DNA from: Piliocolobus tephrosceles
Taxonomy: Eukaryota; Chordata; Mammalia; Primates; Cercopithecidae
Length of the DNA: 64,000 bases
Direction of reading: 5' to 3'
Assembly: GCF_002776525.5 (NCBI RefSeq)
Contig: NC_045435.1
Location: 126,423,917 to 126,487,916, forward strand
The position numbers and the translations under genes are program-made. Below are positions 22,941 through 36,125 of the stretch, one piece after another. A model generated the notes under the pieces. The model was not told the DNA's origin and searched no databases. It saw only the letters and a program-made list of their open reading frames with translations. The number at the start of each line of letters is the position of its first letter. Positions within the stretch are counted from its first letter, which is position 1.

Positions 22941-24114
22941 AGTAGTTTCCTAGAAAGCTTCCTTTCACTTTTTGTCTGAGGCTATTATTCTTTTCACCAT
23001 CAGCATCAACATGCTCCCGAATATCATTTGGTAACTGTGTCTCCAAAAGGGTTTCCCTGAAAATGTATGAGAAGAGCAGTGTAACACTGTGACTGAAGTG
23101 CAAACGTCACAAAGCAGTTCCTCGGAAAGCTTCTCTGCAGTTTCTGTCTGAACATACCTGTTTTTTCACCGTCAGCATCAATGTGCTCCAGAATATCCCA
23201 TCACATTCTAAACAGACACAGGGATGTAAAATTATTCAATGAAAAGAGGCTTATCTGGTGAGAGGAATTAAGATGACACAGAGCAGTTTCACAGAAAACT
23301 TCCTTCTGGATATTACCTGAGGATAATTCTTTCTCCATATTCTAAGGATCGGTCCCAAATGTCCTTTCTCAGATTCCACAAAAACAGTGATTTCAAGCTT
23401 CTCGAACCAAAGAATGTTTTAACTCTAGAGATGAATACACACATTGCAAAGCAGTTGCTCAGAACGTTTCTCTGCAGGTTTCATCGGAAGACGTTTCGTC
23501 GCTCACCACAAGCCTCCAGGCATGACTAAATATCCCTTCACAGATTCTTCAAAGACAGAGTTTCGAAAGTGGGCAACATAGAGTAAGCATTAACTCCGTG
23601 AAGTGAATTCACATATCAGAGAGCAGATTCTTGGAATGCTTCCTCCTCGATTTTATTTCAGTATATTCCACTATTTGCCATAGTCCTCAATGTGTTCCGA
23701 TATATCATTTTTTTTGGTTTCACAGGAACAGAGTTCAAACACTGCCTTGTGAGAAAAGAGGTATAACTCCCTGAGTGGAATGCATACATCACAAAGTAGT
23801 TTCTCAGAAAGCTTTTATCCAGTTTTTATCTGAATATATCTCCTCTTTCATCGTAGGCCTGAATGTGCTCCCGAATGTCCCTTCACGGATCTGTGCATGA
23901 CAGAGTTTCAAAACTGCGTAATATAATTAAAGTTTTTACTATGCAAGATGACTAAATATATCTAACACAAAGCAGTTACACAGAAATCTTCTTTCCAGTT
24001 TTTGTCTGAGGATATTTTTTTTCTCCATAGTCATCGCTATACTCCTGAATATCTCTTGGTAGCTTTTCCCCAAAAGGGATTCCGGAATCCTTTAGAAGAA
24101 GAAAGGTATATTTC
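22941..24114 (-). repeat. Alpha-satellite array, - polarity (between ERV copy 2 and L1)
   Basis: Reverse-oriented K, J, I, H, G, F and part of E, collinear with 6731-7916 in inverted orientation. The spacing from ERV to L1 (about 1.17 kb) is the same as in copy 1 (about 1.19 kb), which supports one duplicated block. Confidence 0.92.
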
Positions 24115-26196
24115 CTTTTTTTTATTAACATACTTTAAGTTCTAGGGTACATGTGCACAATGTGCAGTTTTGTTACATATGTATACCTGTGCCACATTGT
24201 TGTGCTGCACCCATCAACTCGACAGCACCCATCAATTTGTCATTTATATTAGGTATAACTTCCAATGCATTCCCTCCCCACACCTCCTCCCCATGAGAGA
24301 ACCCGATGTGTGATGTTCCCCTTCTTGAGTCCAAGTGATCTTATTGTTCAGTTCCCACCTATGATTGAGAATATGCGGTGTTTGGTTTTCTCTTCTTGTG
24401 AAAGTTTGCTAAGAATGATAGTTTCCAGCTGCATCCAGACCCTACAAAGGATGCAAACTCATCCTTTTCATGGCTGCATAGTATTCCATGCTGTATATGT
24501 GGCACATTTTCCTAATCCAGTCTGTCACTGATGGACATTTGGGTTGATTCCAAGTCTTTGCTACTGTGAATAGTGCCGCAATAAACATACATGTGCATGT
24601 GTCTTTATAGCAGCATGACTTAGAACAAAGCCGGAGGCATCACGCTACCTGACTTCAAACTATACTACAAGGCTACAGTAACCAAAACAGCATGGTACTG
24701 GTACCAAAACAGAGATATAGAGCAATGGAACAGAACAGAGTCCTCAGAAATAATACCACACATCTACAGCAATCTGATCTTTGACAAACCTGAGAGAAAC
24801 AAGAAATGTGGAAAGGATTACCTATTTAATAAATGGTGCTGGGAAAATTGGCTTGCCATAAGTAGAAAGCTGAAACTGGATCCTTTCCTTACTCCTTATA
24901 AGAAGATTAATTCAAGTTGGATTAGAGGCTTAAATGTTAGACCTAATTACATAAAAACCCTAGAAGAAAATCTAGGTAGTACCATTCAGGACATTGGCAT
25001 GGGCAAGGACTTCATGTCTAAAACACCAAAAGCAACGGCAGCAAAAGCCAAAATTGACAAATGGGATATAATTAAACTAAAGACCTTCTGCACAGCAAAA
25101 GAAACTACCATCAGAGTGAACAGGCTACCTTCAGAATGGGAGAAAATTTTTGCAATCTACTCATCTGACAAAGGACTAATATCCAGAATCTACAAAGAAC
25201 TCAAACAAATTTACAAGAAAAANNNNNNNNNNNNNNNNNNNNNNNNNNNNNNNNNNNNNNNNNNNNNNNNNNNNNNNNNNNNNNNNNNNNNNNNNNNNNN
25301 NNNNNNNNNNNNNNNNNNNNNNNNNNNNNNNNNNNNNNNNNNNNNNNNNNNNNNNNNNNNNNNNNNNNNNNNNNNNNNNNNNNNNNNNNNNNNNNNNNNN
25401 NNNNNNNNNNNNNNNNNNNNNNNNNNNNNNNNNNNNNNNNNNNNNNNNNNNNNNNNNNNNNNNNNNNNNNNNNNNNNNNNNNNNNNNNNNNNNNNNNNNN
25501 NNNNNNNNNNNNNNNNNNNNNNNNNNNNNNNNNNNNNNNNNNNNNNNNNNNNNNNNNNNNNNNNNNNNNNNNNNNNNNNNNNNNNNNNNNNNNNNNNNNN
25601 NNNNNNNNNNNNNNNNNNNNNNATCTCGATGTACCATATGACCCAGCCATCCCACTACTGGGTATATACCCAAAGGATTATAAATTATTCTACTACAAAG
25701 ACACATGCACACGTATGTTTATTGTGGCACTATTCACAATAGCAAAGACTTGGAATCAGCCCAAATGTCCCTCTGTGACAGACTGGATTAAGAAAATGTG
25801 ACACATATACACCATGGAATTCTATGCAGCCATAAAAAAGGATGAGTTTGCGTCCTTTGAGGGGACATGGATGCAGCTGGAAACCATCATTCTTAGCAAA
25901 CTATCACAAGAAGAGAAAACCAAACACCGCATGTTCTCACTCATAGGTGGGAACTGAACAATGAGATCACTTGGACTCGGGAAGGGGAACATCACACACT
26001 GGGGCCTATCATGTGGAAGGGAAAGGGATTGCATTGGGGAGTTATACCTGATGTAAATGATGAATTGATGGGTGCTGACGAGTTGACGGTTGCAGCACAC
26101 CAACATGGCACAAGTGTACATATGTAACAAACCTGCACGCTATGCACATGTACCCTACAACTTAAAGTATAATAAAAAAACAAACAAAAAAAAAAG
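24115..26196 (+). mobile_element. Recombinant LINE-1 at a satellite polarity switch (copy 2 of the twin-primed L1 fused to another L1)
   Basis: Positions 24115-24621 are an L1 3' end in reverse orientation. From 24622 the sequence reads forward ORF2, exactly as in the twin-primed copies at 41.1 and 59.4 kb. Those copies end at GTCTAAAACACC and return to satellite. Here the L1 continues past 25021 through ORF2, a 400-base N gap, the ORF2 end and 3' UTR, and an A-rich tail near 26170-26196. Satellite to the left is - polarity and to the right is + polarity. No matching target-site duplication joins the two ends. This is best read as recombination between two L1 copies that created the inversion joint. 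Confidence 0.8.
25223..25622. other. Assembly gap (400 N) inside L1
   Basis: A run of exactly 400 N. The left flank ends ...TTACAAGAAAAA and the right flank begins ATCTCGATGTACC. In the intact L1 at 51.78-52.09 kb the same two points lie only about 300 bases apart, so the gap length is probably a placeholder. Reading frames drawn through it are meaningless. Confidence 0.97.
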
Positions 26197-29100
26197 AAAA
26201 TCAAAGAGGAGCTTTCTGTGCAACTCTTCTGTGATGTTTGTATTCATCTCATAGAGTTAAATCATTCTTTGGATTCAGCAGTTTGTAATCACTCTTTCTG
26301 TCGAATCTGAGAAAGGACATTAGGAAACGCACTTTAGAATGTCCTGAAAAAAGTAATAACCACAGAGAGAAACCAGAAACCCGTTTGGAAACTCCGTCAT
26401 GCACAGATCTGCAATAGGACGTTCAGGGGCACATTCAGGCCTATGGTGAATGAGGAGATATCTTCAGATAAAAACTGGATAGAAGCTTTGTGAGAAATTA
26501 CTTTGAGATTATGCATTCCACTCAGGGAGTTATACCTCTTTTCTCACAAGTCAGTGTTTGAACACGGATACTCTGAAACCAAAAAGTGATATTTCAGAAC
26601 GCTTTGACGACTATTGCAAATAGTGAAATATACTGAAATAAAATCGACGAAGAAGCGTTCCAAGTATCTGCTCTCTGATATGTGCATTCACTTCACAGAG
26701 TTAATGCTTACTCTATGTTGCCCAATTTCAAAAACCCTGTCTTTGAAGAATCTGGGAAGGGATATTTAGTGATGGCCGGAGGCTTGTGGTGAGTCAGGAA
26801 ACGCTTTCCGAGGAAACATGCAGAGAAACGTTCTGAGCAACTGCTTTGTGATGTGTGTATTCTATCATAGAGCTAAACCATTCTCTGTAGTGAGAAGCTT
26901 GGAATCACTGTTTTAGTGGAATCTGAGGAAGAATATTTGGGAATGATCCTGAGAATATGGAGAAAGAAATATCCTCAGGTAAAATCCAGAAGGAAGGTTT
27001 CTGTGAAACTGTTCTGTGTCTTCTTAACTCCTTTCACTCAGATAAGTCTGTCTTTTCATTGACAGTTTTCTAGCCCTGTGTATGTTTAGCGTGTGAAGGG
27101 ATATTTGGGAGCACTTTGAGGCTAACGGTGAAAGAGGAAATATGTTCAGACCGAAACTGGAGAGAAGCTTTACAAGGAACTGCTTTGTGACGTGCCTTCC
27201 AGTCACAGTGTTATACCTCTTTTCTCATACAGTGTCACAAAACCCTATTCAAGAAACAGGTACCAAGTGATATTCGGGAGCTTCTTGATGCCGATGGTGT
27301 AAAGGAAATAGCCTCAGATATAAACTGGAGAGAAGTTTTCTAGGAAACAACTCTGTAGTATGTGTAATCATCTCACGTAGATAAAGCTTTCTTTACATTA
27401 CGCAGCTTGGAGAATGTCATGGACGGATCCATGAAGGGACCTTCGTGAGCACATTCTGGACTATGGTGAAAAAGGAAATATCTTAAGATAAAAACTGGAA
27501 AGAAGCTTTCTGTGAATCTGCTTTTTCCTATGATTATTCATCTCACATAGATGAAGCTTTCTTTATATAACGCAGCTTGGAAACTCCATCATGGATGGAT
27601 CCACGAAGGAATATTTGGGATTACATTTGGGCCTATGGTGAAATAGGATGTATAGTCAGATAAAAACTGGAAAGAAGCTTTCTGAGAAGCTGTTTGGTGA
27701 TGTGTGCCTTCCACTCAGGGAGTTATAACTTTCTTCTCATACTGCACAGTTTGAACACTGTTCTTGTAAAACCAAAAGAGTGATATTCACAGCACTTGGA
27801 AGACTATGGCAAAAGTGAAATGTCTTCCAATAAAAAACAGAAAGAAGCTCTCGAAGAAACTACTCTCCAACATGTCCATTCTTTTCACCGGATTAAAGCT
27901 TACTCTACATTTCCCAGTTTGAAAGTTGGTCTTTCAGGGTTCTGCAAAGGGATGCTAAGTGGCAACATGAGGCCTGTGTGAGGTAAGGAAATGTCTTTCA
28001 TCGAAAATTGGAGAGAAGCATTCTGTGCAACTCTTTCCTGATATTTGTATTCACCTCATAGAGTTAAATCATTCTTTGGATTGAGCAGTTTGAAATCACT
28101 GTTTCTGTGTAATCTGAGAAAGGACCTTTGGAAACGCTCTTCGGAATATCCTGAAAAACAAAAAAACCTCAGAGAGAAACCAGAAGGAAGCTTTCTATGA
28201 AACTACTCTCTGTCACGTGAATTCCACTCACACAGTTAAGCTTCTCTTTTTATCGAGCTGTATCATAACACTGTGTTTGATTAGTCTACGAAGACATATT
28301 CTGGAGGGCTTTGAGGCCTATGTTGAGAAAGAAATCGTCTTCAGATAGAAACTGGAGAGAAGCTTTCTGCGGAGCTGCTTTGTGATGTGTGCATTCCACT
28401 CACAGAAATATACCTTTCTACTGCTATAAGATTCCGGAATCCCTTTTGGAGAAAAAGCTATGAAGAGATATTCGGGAGTATAGCGACTACTATGGTGAAA
28501 CAGGAAATATCTTCAGACAAAAACTTGAAAGCAGATTTCTGTGAAACTGCTTTTTGTTAGATGTATTTATTCATTTCGCATAGTTAAAACTTTAATTATA
28601 TTATGCAGTTTGGAAAGTCGGTCGTGCACAGATTCGCGAAGGGACATTCGGGAGCACATTCAGACCTACAGTGAAAGAGGAGATATCTTCAGATAAAAAC
28701 TGGATAAAAGCTTTCTCAGAAACTACTTTGTGATATTTGCATTCCACTCAGGGATTTATACCTCTTTTCTGACAAGGCAGTGTTTGAACACTGTTCCTGT
28801 GAAACCGAAAAAATGATATTTCGGAATGCATTGAGGACTATGGCGAATAGTGAAATACACTGAAATAAAATCGAGGAAGAAGCGTTCCAACAATCTGCTC
28901 TCTGATATGTGCATTCACTTCACAGTGTTAATGCTTACTCTATGTTGCCCAGTTTCGAAACTCTGTCTTTGAAGAATCTGTGAAGGGATATTTATTGACG
29001 CCCAGAGGCTTGTGGTGTGCGAGGAAATGTCTTCCGATAAAACCTGCAGAGAATCTTTCTGAGCAATTGCTTTCGATGTGTGTATTTGTATCAGGGAGTT

Positions 29101-29232
29101 AAACTATTCTTTGGATTGAGCAGCTTGAAGTCACTATTTTTGTGGAATCCACGAAAGGAGATTTGTCAATGATCCTGAGAATATGGAGAAAGAAATAGCC
29201 TCAGGTGAAATCTGGAAGAAAGCTTTCTGTGA
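26197..29232 (+). repeat. Alpha-satellite array, + polarity island
   Basis: It begins in monomer C. At about 26375-26383 C is fused to F (D and E lost). The array then runs G, H, I, J, K, L, M (landmark near 27550), A, B, C, D, E, F, G, H and part of I, ending near 29232. There is no L1 in its monomer E (28400s). No genes are present. Confidence 0.9.
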
Positions 29233-29249
29233 GGTAAACATCTATATTT
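29233..29249. other. Satellite polarity junction (+ to -) with filler
   Basis: Forward satellite stops after CTTTCTGTGA. About 17 bases (GGTAAACATCTATATTT) fit neither flank, and reverse monomer F resumes with TGTAATATAATGAAAGTTTT. This is an inverted joint with a short insertion of unknown origin. Confidence 0.75.
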
Positions 29250-32200
29250 GTGTAATATAATGAAAGTTTTAACTATGCGAGATGAATAAATATATCTAAC
29301 ACGAAGCAGTTTCACAGAAATCTTCTTTCCAGTTTTTGTCTGAGGATATTTCCTTTGTCACCATAGTCGTCACTATACTCCCGAATATCTCTTGGTAGCT
29401 TTTTTTCAAAAAGGGATTCCAGAATCCTCTAGGAGAAGAAAGGTATATTTCTGTGAGTGGAATGCACACGTCACAAAGCAGCTCCTCAGCAAGCTTCTCT
29501 CCAGTTTCTATCTGAAGCTATTTTCCTTCTCTCAGTAAGCTTCAAACACCTCCAAAGTACCCCTTCACAGACAAAGCAAAAACAGTGGTATGATACAGCT
29601 CAATGAAATGAGAAGCCTAAGTGTGTGAGTGGAATTCACATGACACAGAGCAGTTCTCAGAAAGATTCCTTCTGCCTCTCTCTGAGTTTATTTCTTTTTC
29701 AGGATATTCTAAAGAGCATTTCCATATGTTCTTTCTCACTTTCCACAGAAATGGTGATTTCAAGCTGCTCAATCCAAAGAATGATTTAACTCTATGAGAT
29801 GAATACAAACATCACAAAAGAGTTGCACAGAAAGCTTCTCTCGGATTTTCGATGGAAGACATTTCCTTGCCTCACCCAGGCCTCTGGTTGCCCTTACTAT
29901 CCCTTCATGGAAACCTCAAAGACCGATTTCCAAACTAGGAAATGTAGAGTAAGCCTTAACCCTCTGAAAACAATGCATAAGTCAGAGAACATTTTCTTCT
30001 AATGCTTCTTTCACTTTTTTATTGGACGATGTTACACTTTTTGCCATAGTCGTCAATTTGCTCCAAATATCACTTTTTTGGTTTTACAGGAAGAGTGTTC
30101 AAACTGTCCCTTGTGAGAAGAAAGTTACAATTCCCTCATTGGAATGCACAAGTCACCAAGCAGTTTCTCAGAATCTTCTCTCCGGTTTTCCTCTGACTGT
30201 ATATCCTATTTCACCATATCCCGAATGTGATCCCAAATATCATTTCACAGATCAATCAACGAGGGAGTTTCAAAGCTGCCTAATGTAAAGAAAGTTTCAT
30301 GTATCTAAGATGAATAAACGTAGCAAAAAGCAGATTCACAGAAAGCTTCTTTTCAGATTTTATCTGAAGATATTTCCTTTTTCACCGTAGTTGCAGAATG
30401 TGCTCCCGAAGGTCCCTTCGTGGATTGCTCCATGACAGTTTCCAAGCTGCCTAATGTATAGAAAGCTTTATCTATTTGATATGATTACACATATCACAGA
30501 GAAGTTTCCTAGAAATCTTCTTTCCTGTTTTTGTCTGTGGCTATTTCCCTTTTTGCCATTGGAATCAACATGCTCCCAAATATCACTTGGTACCTGTTTC
30601 TCCGAAAGGGTTTCCGGACGCTGCATGAGAAGAGAGGTATAACACGGTGACTGGAATGCACATGTCACAAAGCAGTTCCTCGGAAAGCTTCTCTCCAGTT
30701 TCAGTCTGAACATATTTCCTTTTTCACTGTTAGCTTCAAAGGGCTCCCAAATATCCCATCACATGCTAAACATGCACAGGGCTAGAAAATTGCTCAATGA
30801 AAAGAGAGGCTTATCTGAATGAGAGGAATTAAGACGACACAGAGCAGTTTCACAGAAAGCTTCCTTCTGGATTTTACCTGACGATATTTCTTTCTCCATA
30901 TTCAAAGGTTCGTTTCCAAATGTCCTTCCTCAGATTCCACAATAACAGTGATTGGAAGCTGCCTAATGCAAAGACTGGTTTAACTCTTTGAGACGAATGC
31001 ACACATCGCAAAGCAGTTACTCAGAACGTTTCTCTGCAGGTTTCATCGCATGACGTTTCCTCGCTCAACACAAGCCTCCGGGCATCACTAAATATCCCTT
31101 CACAGATTCTTCAAAGACAGAGTTTTGAAACTGGGCAACATAGAGTAAGCATTAACTCTGTGAAGTGAATGCACATATTGGAAAATAGATTCTTGGAATG
31201 CTTCTTTCTCGATTTTATTTCAGTATATATCACTATTTGCCATAGTCCTCAATGCATTTTGAAATATCACATTTCTGTTTTCACAGGAACAGTGTTGAAA
31301 CACTGCGTTGTGAGAAAAGAGGTATAATTCCCCTAGTGGAATGCATACATCACAAAGTAGTTTCTCAGAAAGCTTCTATCCAGTTGTTATCTGAAGATAT
31401 CTCCTCTTTCACCTTAGGCCTGAATGTGCTCCCGAATATCCCTTGTCTTATCCATGCATGACGGAGTTTCCAAACAGCATAATATAAGAAAAGTTTCAAC
31501 TGTGTGAGATGAATAAATATATCTAACCCCAGCAGTTTCACAGAAATCTCCTTTACAGTTTTTGTCTGAATATATTTTCTTTTTCACCATAGTCGTCTCT
31601 GTACTCCTGAATAAATCTTGGTAGCTTTTTGTGTAAAAGGGATTCCGGAATCCTCTAGGAGAAGAAATGTGTATTTCTGTCAGTGGAATGCACACGTCAA
31701 ATGTAGCTCCTCAGAAAGCTTCTTATCAGTTTCAATCTGAAGACATTTCCTTTCTCATCCTAAGCCTCAAAGTCCTCCAGAATATCGCTTCACAGACTAA
31801 AAAAAACAGTGTTATGATACTACTCAATTTCAAGAGAAGCTTAACTGTGTGAGCGAAATTCACATGTCACAGAGCAGTTTCACAGAAAGCTTCCTTCTGG
31901 TTTCTCTCTGAGGTTATTTCCTTTTCAGGATATTCTAAGGAGCGTTTCCAAATGTCCTTTCTCAGATTCCAGAGAAACAGTGATTTCAAATGCTCAACCC
32001 AAAGAATGATTTAACTCTATGAGATGAATACAAACATCAAAAAAGAGTAGTGCAGAAACCTTCTGTTGGATTTTCGATGGAAGATATTTCCATGCCTCAC
32101 ACAAGCCTCCAGTCGCCCCTTACTATCCCTTCGTAGAACCCTCAAAGACCGACTTACAAACTGGGAAATGTAGAGTAAGCTTTAACCCTGTGAAAAGAAT

Positions 32201-35200
32201 GGAAATGTCAGAGAGCAGTTTCTTCGAGTGCTTCTTTCTGTTTTTTATTGGACGACATTTCACTTTTTGCATAGTCCTCAAAGTGCTCCGAATATCACTC
32301 TCTTGGTTATACAGGAACAGTGTCCAAACTGTGCCTTATGAGAATAAAGTTATAACTCCCTGAGAGGAAAGCACACATCATCAAGCAGTTTCTCAGAAAG
32401 CTTCTCGAGTATTTACCTGACTACTTTTCCTACTTCACCATAGGCCGGAAGGTGATCCCAAATATCCCTTCGTGGATCCATAAATGAGGGAGTTTCCAAG
32501 CAGTGTAATGTAAAGAAAGCTTCATCTACGTGAGATGAATAAACATAGCAAAAAGGAGATTCAAAGAAAGCTTCTTTCCAGGTTTTATCTGAAGATATTT
32601 CCTTTTTCACTAGAGACCAGAATGTGCTCCCGAAGGTCCCTTCGTGGATCCATCCATGACAGTTTCCAAGCTGCGTAATGTAAAGAAAGCTTTATCTATG
32701 AGAGATGATTACACATATCACAGAGTAGTTTCCTAGAAAGCTTCTTTCCAGTTTCTGTCTCAGTGTATTTCCCTTTTCATCATTGGCATCAACATGCTCC
32801 TGAATATCACGTGGTACCTGTTTCTCCAAAAGAGTTTCCCCCATGCTGTGTGAGAACAGAGGTATAACACTGTGAGTGTAATGTACATATCACAAAGCAG
32901 TTCCTCGGAAAGCTTCTCTCCAGTTTCGGTCTGAACATACTTCCTGTTTCACTGTTAGCCTCAAAGTACTCCTGAGTATCCCATCACACGCTAAACATAC
33001 ACAGGGCTAGAAAACTGCTCAATGAAAAGAGAGGCTTACCTGAGTGAGAGGAATTAAGACGACACAGAGCAGTTTCAAAGAAAGCTTCCTTCTGGATTTT
33101 ACCTGAGGATATTTCTTTCTCAATATTCTAAGGATCGTTCCCAAGTGTCCTTCCTCAGATTCCTCTAAAACAGTGATTTCAAGCTGCTCAATAAAAAGAA
33201 TGGTTTACCACTAAGAGCCGACTACAGACATCGCAAAGCGGTTGCTCAGAACTTTTCTCTGGAGGTTTCATTGGAAGGCGTTTCCTCGCTCACCACAAGC
33301 CTCCGGGCGTCACTAAATATCCCTTCACAGATTCTTCAAAGACAGAGTTTCGAAACTGGGCAAAGTAGAGTAAGCACTAACTCTGTGAAGTGAATGCACC
33401 TATCTGAGAGCAGATTCTTGGAAAGCTTCTTCCTCGTTTTTATTTTAGTACATTTCACTCTCCACCATAATCCTCAATGCTTTCCGAAATATCACTTTTT
33501 TGGTTTCACAAAAACAGTGGTCAAACACATTCTTGTGAGTAAAGAAGTAAAACTCCCTGAGTTTAATGCATACATCACAAAGTAATTTCTTAGAAATCTT
33601 TTATCCGGTTTTTACCTGAAGATATTTCCTCTTTCACTGTAGGCCTGAATGTGCTCCCAAAAGTCCCTACGCAGATCTGTGCATGACTAAGTTTCCAAAC
33701 TGCATAATATAATTAAAGTTTTAACTATGCGAGATGAATAAATATATCTAATACCGAGAGTATCACAGAAATCTTCTTTCCAGTTTTTGTCTGAGGATAT
33801 TTCCTTTTTCACCATAGTCGTTGCTATACTCCCAAATATCTCTTGGTAGCTTTTTCTCCAAATGGGATTCCGGAATCCTCTAGGAGAAGAAAGGTGTATT
33901 TCTGTCAGTGGAATGCACACATCACAAAGCAGCTATTCAGAAAGCTTCTCTTCAGTTTCTATCTAAAGATGTTTTATTTCTCACTGTAAGACTCAAAGCC
34001 CTCCAGAATATCCCTTCGCAGACTAAACAAAAACAGTGCAATGACACAGCTCAATGAAAAGAGAAGCTTAACTGTGTTAACGGAATTCACGTGACACAGA
34101 GCAGTTTCACAGAAACATTCTTCCTGTTTCTATCTGAGGTTATTTTTTTTCAGGATATTCTAAGGAGGATTTCCAAATGTCCTTTCTCAGAGTCCAGAGA
34201 GACAGTGATTTCAAACTGCTCAGTCCAAAGAATGATGTAACTCTATGAGATGAATACAAACATCACAAAAGTCTTGCACAGAAAGCTTCTCTCCAATTTT
34301 CGATGGAAGTCATTTTCTTGCTTGACACAGGCCCCCGGGTGCCACTTACTCTCCCTTCACAGAAACCTCAAAGACCAATGCGTGTCTTTCTGAGATATAC
34401 GTTGAAAGAGGAGATATCTTCAGATAAAAACTGGATAGAAGCTTTCTGAAAAGATACTTTGTGATGTACATCTCTTTCTTCCACGATTTTATTTTAGAAG
34501 ATATCTCCTCTTTCACCATAGGCCTGAAAGTGCTCCCGAATGTCCCTTCGTGGATCTGTGAATGACTGACTTTCCAAACTGCATACTATAATTAAAGATT
34601 CAACTATGTGACACACATAAATATATCTAACACAAAGCAGTTTCACAGAAATCTTCTTTCCAGGTTTTGTCTAAGGTTATTTCTTTTTTCACCATAGTCG
34701 TCGCTATACTCCTGAATATCTCTTGGTAGCTTTTTCTCCAAAAGGGATTCCCGAATCCTCTAGGTGAAGAAAGGTATATTTCTGTGAGTGGAATGAACAC
34801 GTGACAAGGCAGCTCCTCAGAAACATTCTCTTCAATTTCTATCTGAAGGCATTTCCTTTTTCCCGGTAAGCCTCAAAGCCCTCCAGAATATCCTTCACAG
34901 ACTATACAAAGACAGTGTTATGATACAGCTCAATGAAAAGAGAATCTTAACTGTGTGAGGGGAATTCACATGACGCAGAGCAGTTTCACAGAAAGCTTCC
35001 TTCTCGTTTCTCTCTGAAGTTATTTCTTTTTCAGGAGATTCTAAAGAGCGTTTCCAAATGTCCTTTCTCACATTCAATAGAAACAGTGATTTCAAACTGC
35101 TCAATCCAAAGAATGATTTAACTCTATGAGATGAATACAAACAGCTCATAAGAGTTGAGCAGAAAGCTTCTCTCCAATTTTCGATGAAGACATTTTCTTG

Positions 35201-36125
35201 CCTCAAGCAGGACTTCATTTGCAGCTTACTATCCCTTCCCAGAACCCTCAAAGAACGACTTTGAACCTGGCAAATGTAGAGTAAGCGTTAACCTGTGAAA
35301 AGAAGAGACATGTCAGAGAACAGCTTGTTCGAGTGCTTCTTTCTGTTTTTTATTGGACAGCATTTAACTTTTTGCCATAGTCTTCAATGTGCTCCAAATA
35401 TCACTCTTTTGGTTTTACAGGAAAAGTGTTCTAACTGTGCCTTATGTGAAGAAAGTTATAACTCCCTGACTGCAATGCACATATCACCAAGCAGTTTCTC
35501 AGAAAGCTTCCCTCCACTTTTTATCTGACTATATTTCCTATTTCACCATAGGCCCGACTATGATACCAAACATCCACGAGGGATTTTCCAAGCTGCGTAA
35601 TGTAAAGAATGCTTCATTTTTGTGAGATGAATAAACATAGTAAAAAGCAGATTCACAGAAACCTTTGTTCCACTTTTTATCTGAAGATATTTCCTTTTTA
35701 ACCAGAGTCCAGAATGTGCTCCAAAAGGTCCCTTCATGGATCCTTGCATGACAGTTTCCAAGCTGCGTAATGTAAAGAAAGCTTTATTTATGTGAAATGA
35801 TTACAGATATCACAGAGCAGTTTCCTAGAAAGCTTCTTTCCAGGTTTTGTCGGAGGCAATTTCCTTTTCACCATCAGCATCAACATGCTCACGAATATAA
35901 TTTGGTACCTGTTTCTTCAAAAGATTTCCCAGGCGTTGTCTGAGAACAGAGGTATAACACTGTGACCGGAATGCACACGTCACAAAGCAGTTCCTCAGAA
36001 AGCTTCTCTCCAGTTTCAGTCTGAACATATTTCCTTTTTCACTGTTAGCCCTGTTAGCCTCAAAGTGCTCCCAAATATCCCATCACTCGCTAACCATACA
36101 CAGGGCTAGAAAACTGCTCAATGAA
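29250..36125 (-). repeat. Alpha-satellite array, - polarity
   Basis: Reverse-oriented HOR copies with M landmarks near 30281, 32506 and 35598. The first interval is one period (2225 bp). The second is about 870 bp too long, equal to five extra monomers, and contains the micro-inversion near 34395-34470. No genes are present. Confidence 0.92.
34395..34515. repeat. Micro-inversion with a perfect 19-bp inverted repeat
   Basis: Within minus-polarity satellite, about 75 bases near 34395-34470 read as forward monomer F/G. TGAAAGAGGAGATATCTTC at 34403-34421 is the exact reverse complement of 34497-34515, giving a 19-bp stem and a 75-base loop. Part of monomers G and H is missing between the stem arms. 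Confidence 0.85.

Noticed and set aside
24999..25742. A 247-residue frame through the N run, and its counterpart at 36083-36844
   Set aside because: Over half of each frame is translated N. The readable ends are L1 ORF2.
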